This document shows positions 28,143 through 36,171 of a DNA stretch of 64,000 nucleotides, one piece after another. Within the stretch, counting starts at the first letter, position 1. Every line of letters starts with the position of its first letter. Position numbers and translations under genes: made by a program. Under the pieces are notes generated by a model that did no database searches, was not told the origin of the DNA, and was given only the letters and a program-made list of their open reading frames with translations. This DNA comes from JBNJFY01 sp051747265 (lineage in GTDB: Bacteria > Bacteroidota > Rhodothermia > Balneolales > Balneolaceae). The stretch covers positions 1 to 64,000 of the forward strand of contig JBNJFY010000004.1 in assembly GCA_051747265.1 (NCBI GenBank), read 5' to 3'.

Positions 28143-28614
28143 CTATGTGGATTGGGGTGGGTTAGTTCACCTCGGCTTGTAGTTTTTATATCATTACCGA
28201 GCTATAATTGGTAATACGGGATGGGAGCTCCCGCTTCCCGTAACTGGGCAAAACTTGGGTAACAAGGTGACTAATCGGTCTCCCTTTCGCCGGAGGTTAA
28301 CACCCCGCGGCTCGTCCAACCTATCCCCTCTGGGGAATAGTTGGTGGTCCACCTTATGGGTGAAGCTGAGCATAGCTTACCAAGAACTTATTTTTCAGGT
28401 CTACAAAATCCTCGGTAGTCTCAAGGATCTCTGTGAACCCCAACCTTGGGTAAGCGGGTAGGGTCCAAACCAGTATACCATTGTGTGACCGGGGGGCGGT
28501 TGAGAATCAGCTGCCACCCGGTCACACGTTATCTCTCATTACCGAGCTCCGATCGGTAATGGTGCGCACGGAGCTCCGCTCCCGGTAGGGGCTAACCCAC
28601 ACCGATCCATATAG
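28143..28614. mobile_element. MITE-like element with terminal inverted repeats
   Basis: The ends, 28143-28165 and 28592-28614, are inverted repeats of 23 bp with 20 matches (ctatgtggat.../...atccatatag). Inside are hairpins cattaccga/tcggtaatg (28537-28561), a weaker copy at 28192-28215, and gtgtgaccggg/cccggtcacac (28483-28527). No transposase or credible gene is inside; a 68-codon frame at 28255 has no coding character. The internal right part is a diverged, inverted relative of the R1 repeat. The surrounding 27488-28681 is otherwise gene-free. Confidence 0.7.
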
Positions 28615-28623
28615 AGCCAATAA

Positions 28624-28658
28624 TAAAAAATGCCGACCGGCGTAAACCGATCGGCATT
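28624..28658 (-). terminator. Intrinsic terminator of the subtilase gene
   Basis: On the minus strand the stem aatgccga/tcggcatt, extended by further pairs (ccgg), is followed by a run of six T. It is 24 bp past the stop codon. Confidence 0.88.
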
Positions 28659-28681
28659 GAATGACAGAAATGTTAGGGTGA

Positions 28682-31600
28682 TTATTTCATCAAGATCATC
28701 TTCTTGGTGATAACTTTAGCTCCAGTGTGCAGGCGATAGATATACACGCCGCTGGACAAGTTGGAGGCATCGAAGGACACTTGATAGGTACCCGGTGCCT
28801 GCTGTTTATTTACCAGATCGGCAACTTTACGACCTAACATATTGAAGACCTGTAGTCGAACCTCAGTTGCTTCCGGAACCTGATAATTGATGGTTGTGGA
28901 AGGATTGAAAGGGTTCGGATAGTTTTGGTCCAGGGCTAACGTCTCTGGTTGTTCACCGGGCAAACGGATAGCCGTAGTCTGCGTTTTCTCCACCTTATAG
29001 CTGTCGTACTGTTGATCAATGGAAATATTTTGATCAGCGTTTAGCGTCCAGGTTTTAGCCACGGATCCATCCTTATAGGCTTCTATTTGATAGGTGGCCG
29101 TTGATTCCGTGCCATTCTCCAGCGAGACATCCACTGGGAACTGATTAGCCTCGATAAAGAACTCAAAGCTATTGCCGGTGGTTAGACGATAGTCATCTTT
29201 CATACGCGTATCCAGTGTGGCTCCTTTCGGTTTGGGCGGCAGCGCGAAATTATCACGGCTCCAGTCACTGGGCAGGGCGCTATTGGCGTACAGTGTTTGT
29301 GATGTCTGTGCCGAGCTAACTGTAATGGCATCAAACCCATCCAGCAAATTACCCTCCGAAATCAAGGGCTGTTGATTGGTGGTTTGCTGCGGATTCAGAT
29401 CCAACACAATGGAAGCCGCTGCTGAGGTTTGCACAAAGTAGCTTTTTCCGGGTTCGATCTGGGTAGCCGGTTGATAGGAGCCGTCAAATCCATAAAGAGC
29501 CCCTTTTACCAGCACATTTCCAGTATCTACAATCGTAGATAGATCTTTCAAGGTATCGCTGAGTCCACCTACCAGGTTCCAGCCTTTATCCATTTCAATG
29601 GTGGTGGAATCCACTTTTTGTCCCTGGAAGGATTCGCTCGACGCACTGCTCAATTTCACCCAGTAGCCATCCTGAAACTGCATATTGGAAGTAGATTGGT
29701 AGGAGCCAGTGTAATGATAGGCTGCGGGCGAGCTAAGGGTCGAGTAAAGATTGCTGACACTTTGGCTTCCGCCCATTTTCACCGGCAGGGCTACCATATT
29801 CCACCCTTTGCGGTAATCCACCGAAACGGTAACCGTCTGACCACCTCCGCTGGATCCGGAGTAATTTCGGGCGATCCACAGCGTATCTTTTTGTGACATG
29901 CTGATGGATTTTTGATTCACCGATTGCATATCCACTTGTAGGGTAGGGTTGGTGGTATCATCCAATAAATGATAGTTGGTAGATTGGTCAGATAAGTTCC
30001 AGTTCAGCGATATTTGCGATTGTCCCTGTTCGGGAGCCACAATAAGCTGCCATAGGACCTCACCTTCGGTGGTGGCCCGGTAATCTTCCAGCAGGTTTAG
30101 CTGATTGGCCACCCAGAATGCTTTAAAAGAGCCCTCCGGCGCTTCCGGGGGCGCTTCCTTATCCAGGTTGGCATCGAATCCATCGGTGGCGTTATCGGAA
30201 AGACCAAAACTTAAGGTTTGGCTGTTAACACCATCGCTTACCGTGAGTAACTCGCTAGCTGCAACCGATTGACTGCTCACCGTTAACTCTACATCTACGC
30301 TAGTAGTGCTGTTACTGGGATCGTTTGAGCTAAACGTAAGCGCTCCGGTGTGTTTTTGAGCTGAGAGACCACTGGCATCATAAAAGACAGCAATTTTCTG
30401 CGTACTATTTGCAGCCACACTTCCGCTAGAGGTACCCAATGTTAGCCAGGCGTCCTGGGTTGAGCCACTCCAATCCAGGGAAGAGGAACCATTATTAATG
30501 ATAGTAAGCTCCCAACTGCCATTTTCTCCCTGAGCGGCTTCCGCGGTCAGTTTATTCTCAGAAAAAGAGATTTGAGGATCCGCACTAGAGGTCGACTGGA
30601 GATTCATCGTACTCAACATGTCAATCTCCTTATTTTGGCCTTGACCGTCATTGGTAACCAGAGTTACGACCTTGCGATATTGTCCCGTAAATAAAGGCGT
30701 ATTGCCATCAAAGGTGAAGGTTACGGTCTTGGATTGACCAGATGCAATCTCTCCATTGCTGGGCTCAATGCGCAACCAATCATCCGGCGTGGTAATGCGA
30801 ATGGCCATCTGTTCTTTGATGTAGGTTCCGCCGTTGGCAATCTCAATACCTTTGGTTCCATCTTTGTTTTCAATCCCCACCAGTCCATCACTGGATACGG
30901 AAGTATCATACCCCAGGTTCTTATACTGGAATTTTATGCCCCCTCGAGGATTCAAAATTGCTTGAAAGGTACTGGTAGAATCGTCCACTCCATCTTTGGT
31001 CATATGGCTTCGGATGGGAACCTGATCCCATTGAACAATGAAATTGCCCGATTCGGGATCATAGTGATGGAAAACATTGACCTTGAGAGAATTGTTGTCA
31101 TTAACAACACCCTGCAGCGGGGCGATAAAGTGATCGAAAGCCATGGAACTGCCACTTGAGGGAATGGGGGATTCCCCGTACCAAGCCGCGGCAAGATCCT
31201 GATTGCTAAACGTCAAAGCACCTCCACCGGATATTTTCACCGATTGCATGATTTCCCCATAGAACGGAAAGTCGAAAGGCAAGGTTACTTCCGGCAATGA
31301 TTGGGTATAACTGGTAGTGACCCGTGTCCCAATTTGAGAAATATCTTTCCAGTTATAGGTAGGTCCATCGCTTTCCGAATCGTCAACATACTTATAGCCC
31401 GATCCGTCGTTAGCTTCTCCACTTTTTAGTTGATTAGGGTCGGAATATCCCTTGAACCCATATTCTAAAACCGATCCGCTGCTACCGTTATTGGTAATGG
31501 TTACCGTTTGGGTTTTAGTGGATCCGGAACTTACGTAAGCTTCAACATCGGTATCACTAACCGAAACAGTAGGGGCCGGTGCCGTAGTAAACTGCTTGGT

Positions 31601-33577
31601 GACTAAGGTAGATTGGTTCCCATATCCATCATAAGCTACCAGGGCGACATGATAGGTGGTGTTATAGTCCAAGTTTTTAATCTCCAGCTTTTCCACATTA
31701 CCGGCTGAATCGGGCATCGGAGTATCAATCTGTTCAGCCGTATCAAAATTGGAATTTGAAATCGAGCTGGTGCTGATGCGCATATCATAGTTGTAGGCAC
31801 GCCCCGTTTGGTCATCCGCGCCCGGTGCCGTCCATTGCAACTCTAAAGCATCGGATTTCACCGCTGAAGCCGTCAAATCGGATAAAGCCGCCGGTGCGGT
31901 TGTATTGCGACCTTGTACGGCTTTCGCAGCATTGAGCCGACCTTTCCCCAACTCATAAAGCTGGTAGGGATTTTCATCATAAATATAATCGGCCGAACCT
32001 TCCAGGATGGAGCGCAATTCACCATTGGTCAGGTTCTGACTGGATTGATCACTGAACTTACCCAACTTGGAAACCACCAAAGCAGCCACCCCGCTTACAT
32101 GCGGGCAAGCCATAGAAGTACCTTGATACCAACCATAATAGGCATTACTAGAGTTTGAGCTGGGAGGTATCGTACTTAAAATTCCTCGGGGGCCATTGGT
32201 TACCGAAAAATTTTCGATCTGTCCACCGGGAGCGGTAATATCGATCCACGTACCATAGTTCGAATATTCTGCCCGTTCATCCCTATTGGTGGAGGCCGCA
32301 ACCGCCATCGTGGTATCATAATAGGCGGGGTACCAGTGTTTGCCATCTTTGCTATCCGCATTGTCATTACCGGCAGCAAATACCACTAAGCCGCCGTTCA
32401 TGGGACCAATTTGTGTATCTTGATCAGGAGTGCCGTCGTCATCGGCATCGGTGTTATCCAAGCCGGCACGTTCATTAAAATAGTCGATAGCTTGCTTTTC
32501 CATATAGAACAGGCTGGAGAGTCGCGATCCGTATCCCCAACTGTTTTGTGAGATAACCGCCCCATTATCGGCGGCGTACACTAAAGCGTCCCCGAAATTA
32601 TCCGCTTGAGCGCCGAATTTACCGAATACCCGGTTGGCCATCAGACGTACGCCACTATCGGTACCATTTCCACCGGCAATTCCGACCACCCCGGTGCTAT
32701 TGTTATTCTGAGCTCCAACGGTACCGGCTACGTGCGTACCGTGACCATTATCAGAGGCGTCGTCATCCACATTATTGTTGCTGTTGGCATGGTTCCAGCC
32801 GTGAATATCATCCACAAATCCATTGTTGTCATCATCTACACCGGGAGTACCGTTTTGTTCTGCGGTGTTTACCCAAAGCATATTTTTTAAATCCGGATGA
32901 TCGGTATCAATGCCACTATCTACAATGGATACAATGACTTCCTGGCGACCGCCTTCGGTATCCAAGGCTTCCGGCAGGTCGATGTCCGCGTCTTCTTTAC
33001 CATCTACCTGACCGGTATTATGGTAGTGCCACTGTTCCCCGTACTTGGGATCATTAGGTGAATAATTGGCTGCGGGGATAAAGTTTTCGTCTTTTTCGGA
33101 TCGTTGCATTTTCATATTGGGCTGCGCGTAAGAAACATCACCCAAATAATTAAAATCAGAGAGTGCCGCAGCCTCTTGTCCGGCTTCAACTTCCAGAATA
33201 TACCAACGGTGTAATCCATAAGCGCGGTGCATGGCCTCAAACTTGCCCGCGGGTGTAAACGCGCGGGTCATAGATTTGACTTTATACTCTTGATTGAGCT
33301 GGTCAACTTGAGGGATACCTAGTTGGACGGTCTCTCCACTGCTTTTGCGTTTTCGACGTAATTCGTTGGCCACTTCATCCGCAAAGCGTGATTCAAATTG
33401 AACGATGATCTTTGAAGAAACCGCACGCCCCTGATCATATAACTGCTGCAGTTCCGAGATTGAATATTCTTGCACCGGATTGACTTGCTGCCCCATCGCA
33501 AGTTGGGGAAGCGTCAATATGATTAGTCCTAGAAGATATATGTGCCACGTTAAACAAGAGGATTTATCTGGATTCAT
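28682..33577 (-). CDS. Giant secreted subtilisin-family (S8) protease with sorting domain
   Basis: 1631-residue secreted protease. Signal peptide ends near QLAMGQQ; a prodomain of ~150 residues follows (SKIIVQFESRFADEV). The S8 catalytic domain (~170-570) has Asp220 (IVDSGID), His279 (GHGTHVAG), oxyanion Asn404 (AAGN) and Ser488 (GTSMACPH). A DadDDDGTPDQD-like stretch near 378 suggests calcium binding. A fibronectin III domain (~580-690) precedes long beta-rich regions, then a C-terminal ~80-residue FlgD-like sorting domain (NYPNPFNPSTTI ... GVYIYRL ... KKMILMK) of the type recognised by type IX secretion. The product should be exported and cell-surface bound or released, degrading external protein. 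Monocistronic with its own terminator. Confidence 0.93.
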   Translation of the reverse strand: MNPDKSSCLTWHIYLLGLIILTLPQLAMGQQVNPVQEYSISELQQLYDQGRAVSSKIIVQFESRFADEVANELRRKRKSSGETVQLGIPQVDQLNQEYKVKSMTRAFTPAGKFEAMHRAYGLHRWYILEVEAGQEAAALSDFNYLGDVSYAQPNMKMQRSEKDENFIPAANYSPNDPKYGEQWHYHNTGQVDGKEDADIDLPEALDTEGGRQEVIVSIVDSGIDTDHPDLKNMLWVNTAEQNGTPGVDDDNNGFVDDIHGWNHANSNNNVDDDASDNGHGTHVAGTVGAQNNNSTGVVGIAGGNGTDSGVRLMANRVFGKFGAQADNFGDALVYAADNGAVISQNSWGYGSRLSSLFYMEKQAIDYFNERAGLDNTDADDDGTPDQDTQIGPMNGGLVVFAAGNDNADSKDGKHWYPAYYDTTMAVAASTNRDERAEYSNYGTWIDITAPGGQIENFSVTNGPRGILSTIPPSSNSSNAYYGWYQGTSMACPHVSGVAALVVSKLGKFSDQSSQNLTNGELRSILEGSADYIYDENPYQLYELGKGRLNAAKAVQGRNTTAPAALSDLTASAVKSDALELQWTAPGADDQTGRAYNYDMRISTSSISNSNFDTAEQIDTPMPDSAGNVEKLEIKNLDYNTTYHVALVAYDGYGNQSTLVTKQFTTAPAPTVSVSDTDVEAYVSSGSTKTQTVTITNNGSSGSVLEYGFKGYSDPNQLKSGEANDGSGYKYVDDSESDGPTYNWKDISQIGTRVTTSYTQSLPEVTLPFDFPFYGEIMQSVKISGGGALTFSNQDLAAAWYGESPIPSSGSSMAFDHFIAPLQGVVNDNNSLKVNVFHHYDPESGNFIVQWDQVPIRSHMTKDGVDDSTSTFQAILNPRGGIKFQYKNLGYDTSVSSDGLVGIENKDGTKGIEIANGGTYIKEQMAIRITTPDDWLRIEPSNGEIASGQSKTVTFTFDGNTPLFTGQYRKVVTLVTNDGQGQNKEIDMLSTMNLQSTSSADPQISFSENKLTAEAAQGENGSWELTIINNGSSSLDWSGSTQDAWLTLGTSSGSVAANSTQKIAVFYDASGLSAQKHTGALTFSSNDPSNSTTSVDVELTVSSQSVAASELLTVSDGVNSQTLSFGLSDNATDGFDANLDKEAPPEAPEGSFKAFWVANQLNLLEDYRATTEGEVLWQLIVAPEQGQSQISLNWNLSDQSTNYHLLDDTTNPTLQVDMQSVNQKSISMSQKDTLWIARNYSGSSGGGQTVTVSVDYRKGWNMVALPVKMGGSQSVSNLYSTLSSPAAYHYTGSYQSTSNMQFQDGYWVKLSSASSESFQGQKVDSTTIEMDKGWNLVGGLSDTLKDLSTIVDTGNVLVKGALYGFDGSYQPATQIEPGKSYFVQTSAAASIVLDLNPQQTTNQQPLISEGNLLDGFDAITVSSAQTSQTLYANSALPSDWSRDNFALPPKPKGATLDTRMKDDYRLTTGNSFEFFIEANQFPVDVSLENGTESTATYQIEAYKDGSVAKTWTLNADQNISIDQQYDSYKVEKTQTTAIRLPGEQPETLALDQNYPNPFNPSTTINYQVPEATEVRLQVFNMLGRKVADLVNKQQAPGTYQVSFDASNLSSGVYIYRLHTGAKVITKKMILMK

Positions 33578-33769
33578 AACTGATTTAGATTTGATGAATA
33601 TTTGGATGCAGAGATGTAGAGATCTGCTATTATTTTCCCGACGATTTAGATGCTTAAAAAAATAAATCGCGTATTTATATAAGGCGTATAGATAATTGTT
33701 CCGATAGATGGACGGAAGAGCTTAAAAAATCAAGGAAAATAAGTTAGATAAGACTTGGGATATGCTGCT

Positions 33770-33804
33770 AAAAAAAGGCCAACATATTTATAAATGTTGA
33801 CCTT
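33770..33804 (-). terminator. Intrinsic terminator of the Spy-like gene
   Basis: Minus-strand stem aaggtcaacat / atgttggcctt (one wobble) with a ~9-nt loop, followed by seven T. It lies 23 bp beyond the stop codon. Confidence 0.85.
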
Positions 33805-33826
33805 TAGGGTAGGGGGGGAAGTAATA

Positions 33827-34303
33827 TTAACGATTTTTGAATCTTTTGTTGCGATTCTGATGCAGTTGATCGAAGGTAATTCTTTGTTCATCGGTTAGAA
33901 TGGATCGCATTTCCAGTTGATGGGCCACTCTGTTTTTGTGTATCTGAGTGCGCAGTTCCCCCATCTCTTCAATTTTCTTTTTGATCGTTTTTTGATTGGG
34001 CTTATCGGATTGAATCATGGCTTGTAGTTCCGCTCGATGAATCTGCATTTTATTTCGCAGGGGCTGATTTTTACTCCATCCTTTTTGTCGAATGGTTTGC
34101 ATCTGTTCCTGCTGCTCTTCAGTAAGGTTCAATACTTGAACCATGCGGTTGAACCGTTGTTGCGGCTGTTGGTTTTGATTCATTTGAGCCCGCTGTGGAT
34201 GCATGGGGCGGCGTTGTTGGGCAGGGGCAAACAGAGGTGCCAAGCTCAGCAAGACGATAAATAGTGAAGCAATCCAGTGTTGGTTGGTCAATTTGGTAAT
34301 CAT
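33827..34303 (-). CDS. Spy/CpxP-like periplasmic protein (LTxxQ)
   Basis: 158 residues: signal peptide (ASLFIVLLSLAPLFAPAQ), then a helical, very Gln/Arg/Met-rich protein with two LTxxQ-type motifs (LNLTEEQQEQMQTIRQ near 60-75 and ILTDEQRITFDQLHQ near 133-147). Family members are periplasmic chaperones or metal/envelope-stress sensors. Runs of Gln and Asn near 30-50 are a low-complexity linker. No regulator gene is adjacent. Confidence 0.82.
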   Translation of the reverse strand: MITKLTNQHWIASLFIVLLSLAPLFAPAQQRRPMHPQRAQMNQNQQPQQRFNRMVQVLNLTEEQQEQMQTIRQKGWSKNQPLRNKMQIHRAELQAMIQSDKPNQKTIKKKIEEMGELRTQIHKNRVAHQLEMRSILTDEQRITFDQLHQNRNKRFKNR

Positions 34304-34407
34304 GATGATACTCCGTTTCAGTGAGTAGGGGTTGTTTCTATAGGTTTAGACAACCGAATGGGAGAGATCTTGCAACGAAATTTATTTTTTACTGAGATTA
34401 AATCCGC

Positions 34408-34757
34408 CACTGTCATTCCGAGCGGAGCTTTGCGGAGCGCGGGAATCCCCTGATGGAACGGTGGCTACGTACGTAAATAGTGAACAACAGGGGATCGCCA
34501 CGGGCATGCAACTACCGTTGATACCCTCGCGATGACATGGTGGTGATAAAGCTGAAGCTGTAGGTTCTTCTCCAAGCTGCAAGATTGAAGAAGAATAAGG
34601 AGTAAACCCAGCTCCGAAATATCTCACTGTCATTCCGAGCGGAGCCTTGCGGAGCGCGGGAATCCCCTGATGGAACGGTGGCTACGTACGTAAATAGTGA
34701 ACAACAGGGGAGCGCCACGAGCATGCAACTAGCGTTGATACCCTCGCGATGACAGTG
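34408..34757. repeat. Two direct ~130-bp intergenic repeats
   Basis: Copies at 34408-34538 and 34624-34757 are almost identical (cactgtcattccgagcgg ... ccctcgcgatgaca). The second copy ends with cactgtcat/atgacagtg inverted termini; the first has the left end intact and a changed right end. The ~85 bp between them is unique. No ORF is credible. The form suggests a small non-autonomous mobile element present twice. The rest of 34304-34932 shows nothing else. Confidence 0.85.
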
Positions 34758-34932
34758 GAATGGTTTGGCTAGGGGCTAGAATTTATGGTGGATAATATCA
34801 TTGGGGCGAGTATTTAGCGCCATTCCCAAACGCCCCACGGCCATCCTCAAAAGGGAATTCAACTTTACCTAAGAAGGGGTGCACGAAGTTGATGTATCCC
34901 CATTTTCAAGCCAGCATCGGCAAGGCTAACTA

Positions 34933-35808
34933 TCAAGATCGTGTCGATTCCCGCAACCACGAATATATAGCAGAAAAATCCGCCTCCCCCATATCATCCT
35001 GTTGAGCTTCTTCAAAGAGCTGTGTTACCGCTTGATTGATGGGCAACGATAACTGGTGTTGGTTCCCCGCCTCATTGACCAGAGCCAAATCTTTATGCAT
35101 CCATTTTAGCATGAATTCGGGCTCGTGGGTTTTCTCCTGTTCAATTTTCTGACCTTTTGCCTGCAGGAAGGGCGCGGTAACGGGAAGACCACTTAACAGT
35201 TCAATAAGCTGATCCCGATCAAAGCCCAACTGTTCGCCCAATACCAACCCTTCACTGAAGGAGGTCATGGCGTGACCCAATAATAAATTGATCACCATCT
35301 TCAGAGCACTTCCGCTGCTCGGTCCGCCGGTCCTGATTAATTTACTTCCCATGGCGTGCAGGGCCGGTTCGACCAGGTCAAAATCTTCATCATTGGCGCC
35401 TACCAAAAAGGTTAGGGTTCCCTCTTCGGCCGGATAGATGGTTCCGGCTGCGGGAGCATCGACAAAACGAATGCCCATGTCATTGGACCTGGTTTTAAAA
35501 TCCTGACTAGCCTGGGGCGTAACCGTACTGCAATCCATCCACATGCTGCAATGAGGCATAGCAGAGACAAACCCCTGTTCGCCAAAAGCCATTTCTTCTA
35601 CAACTTCTGGGGTGGATAACATGGTGATAACTAAGTCACATTGCTCCGCCAACCCCTGGGGCGTTTCCAAAGCGGTGGCTCCCATTTTTACCAGGGGCTC
35701 CGTTTTTTCATGCGTGCGATTGTAAACTAATAGTTGGTCGGCGACTTCAATCAAGTGAGGGGCCATTCGGCTTCCCATCATTCCCAAGCCAATAAAACCT
35801 ATGTGCAT
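34933..35808 (-). CDS. 3-hydroxyisobutyrate dehydrogenase-family NAD(P) oxidoreductase
   Basis: 291 residues of the beta-hydroxyacid dehydrogenase family. The N-terminal Rossmann motif GFIGLGMMGSRMAPHL, the substrate-binding DAPAAGTIYPAEEGTLTFLVG (variant of DAPVSGG) and the catalytic-lysine helix GSALKMVINLLLG are present. It would oxidise a 2- or 3-hydroxy acid or reduce succinic semialdehyde or glyoxylate analogues (GLYR-like); the exact substrate is not deducible. It stands alone between repeat DNA and the RHS region. Confidence 0.9.
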   Translation of the reverse strand: MHIGFIGLGMMGSRMAPHLIEVADQLLVYNRTHEKTEPLVKMGATALETPQGLAEQCDLVITMLSTPEVVEEMAFGEQGFVSAMPHCSMWMDCSTVTPQASQDFKTRSNDMGIRFVDAPAAGTIYPAEEGTLTFLVGANDEDFDLVEPALHAMGSKLIRTGGPSSGSALKMVINLLLGHAMTSFSEGLVLGEQLGFDRDQLIELLSGLPVTAPFLQAKGQKIEQEKTHEPEFMLKWMHKDLALVNEAGNQHQLSLPINQAVTQLFEEAQQDDMGEADFSAIYSWLRESTRS

Positions 35809-36171
35809 AATACTCCCAATTTTTTACCGAGTATTCAATCCATTAAGCAACCTCAAATCGGAGATCGTTTCGCAAATGGCAAGTTAATTTAAACGATTGA
35901 TTTACTTGGGTTCAAGTGAGGAGTGGGGTGAAATAAAATCGAAGTTTTGCGAAGTGTGGTCACCCTTGATGGGAGACCAGCGAGTCAGCCGTAGGTTACC
36001 GTGTGCTGTCCCCCTCGAGATAACGGGGATGGGAAAGCGATACCTCGCATAGGCAACTACGCTTGCTGGTTTCAAAAGGGCCTTATATTTAGTACAATTC
36101 CATACGTTCCACAGTTATGGGCTGCAGAACGTTACATCGATCACCCACTCTTACAGACTTCCAATCTTTAA
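35809..36171. other. Intergenic region upstream of truncated RHS gene
   Basis: About 360 bp with no recognised gene. It ends at a TAA directly before the ATG at 36172, where an RHS reading frame starts abruptly in mid-repeat; this is the likely truncation junction. It holds the promoter of the divergent dehydrogenase gene. Confidence 0.5.

Noticed and set aside
28255..28461. 68-codon ORF inside the MITE-like element
   Set aside because: Composition is that of repeat DNA (low-complexity, Trp/Ser/Pro rich), no ribosome site and no known domain.
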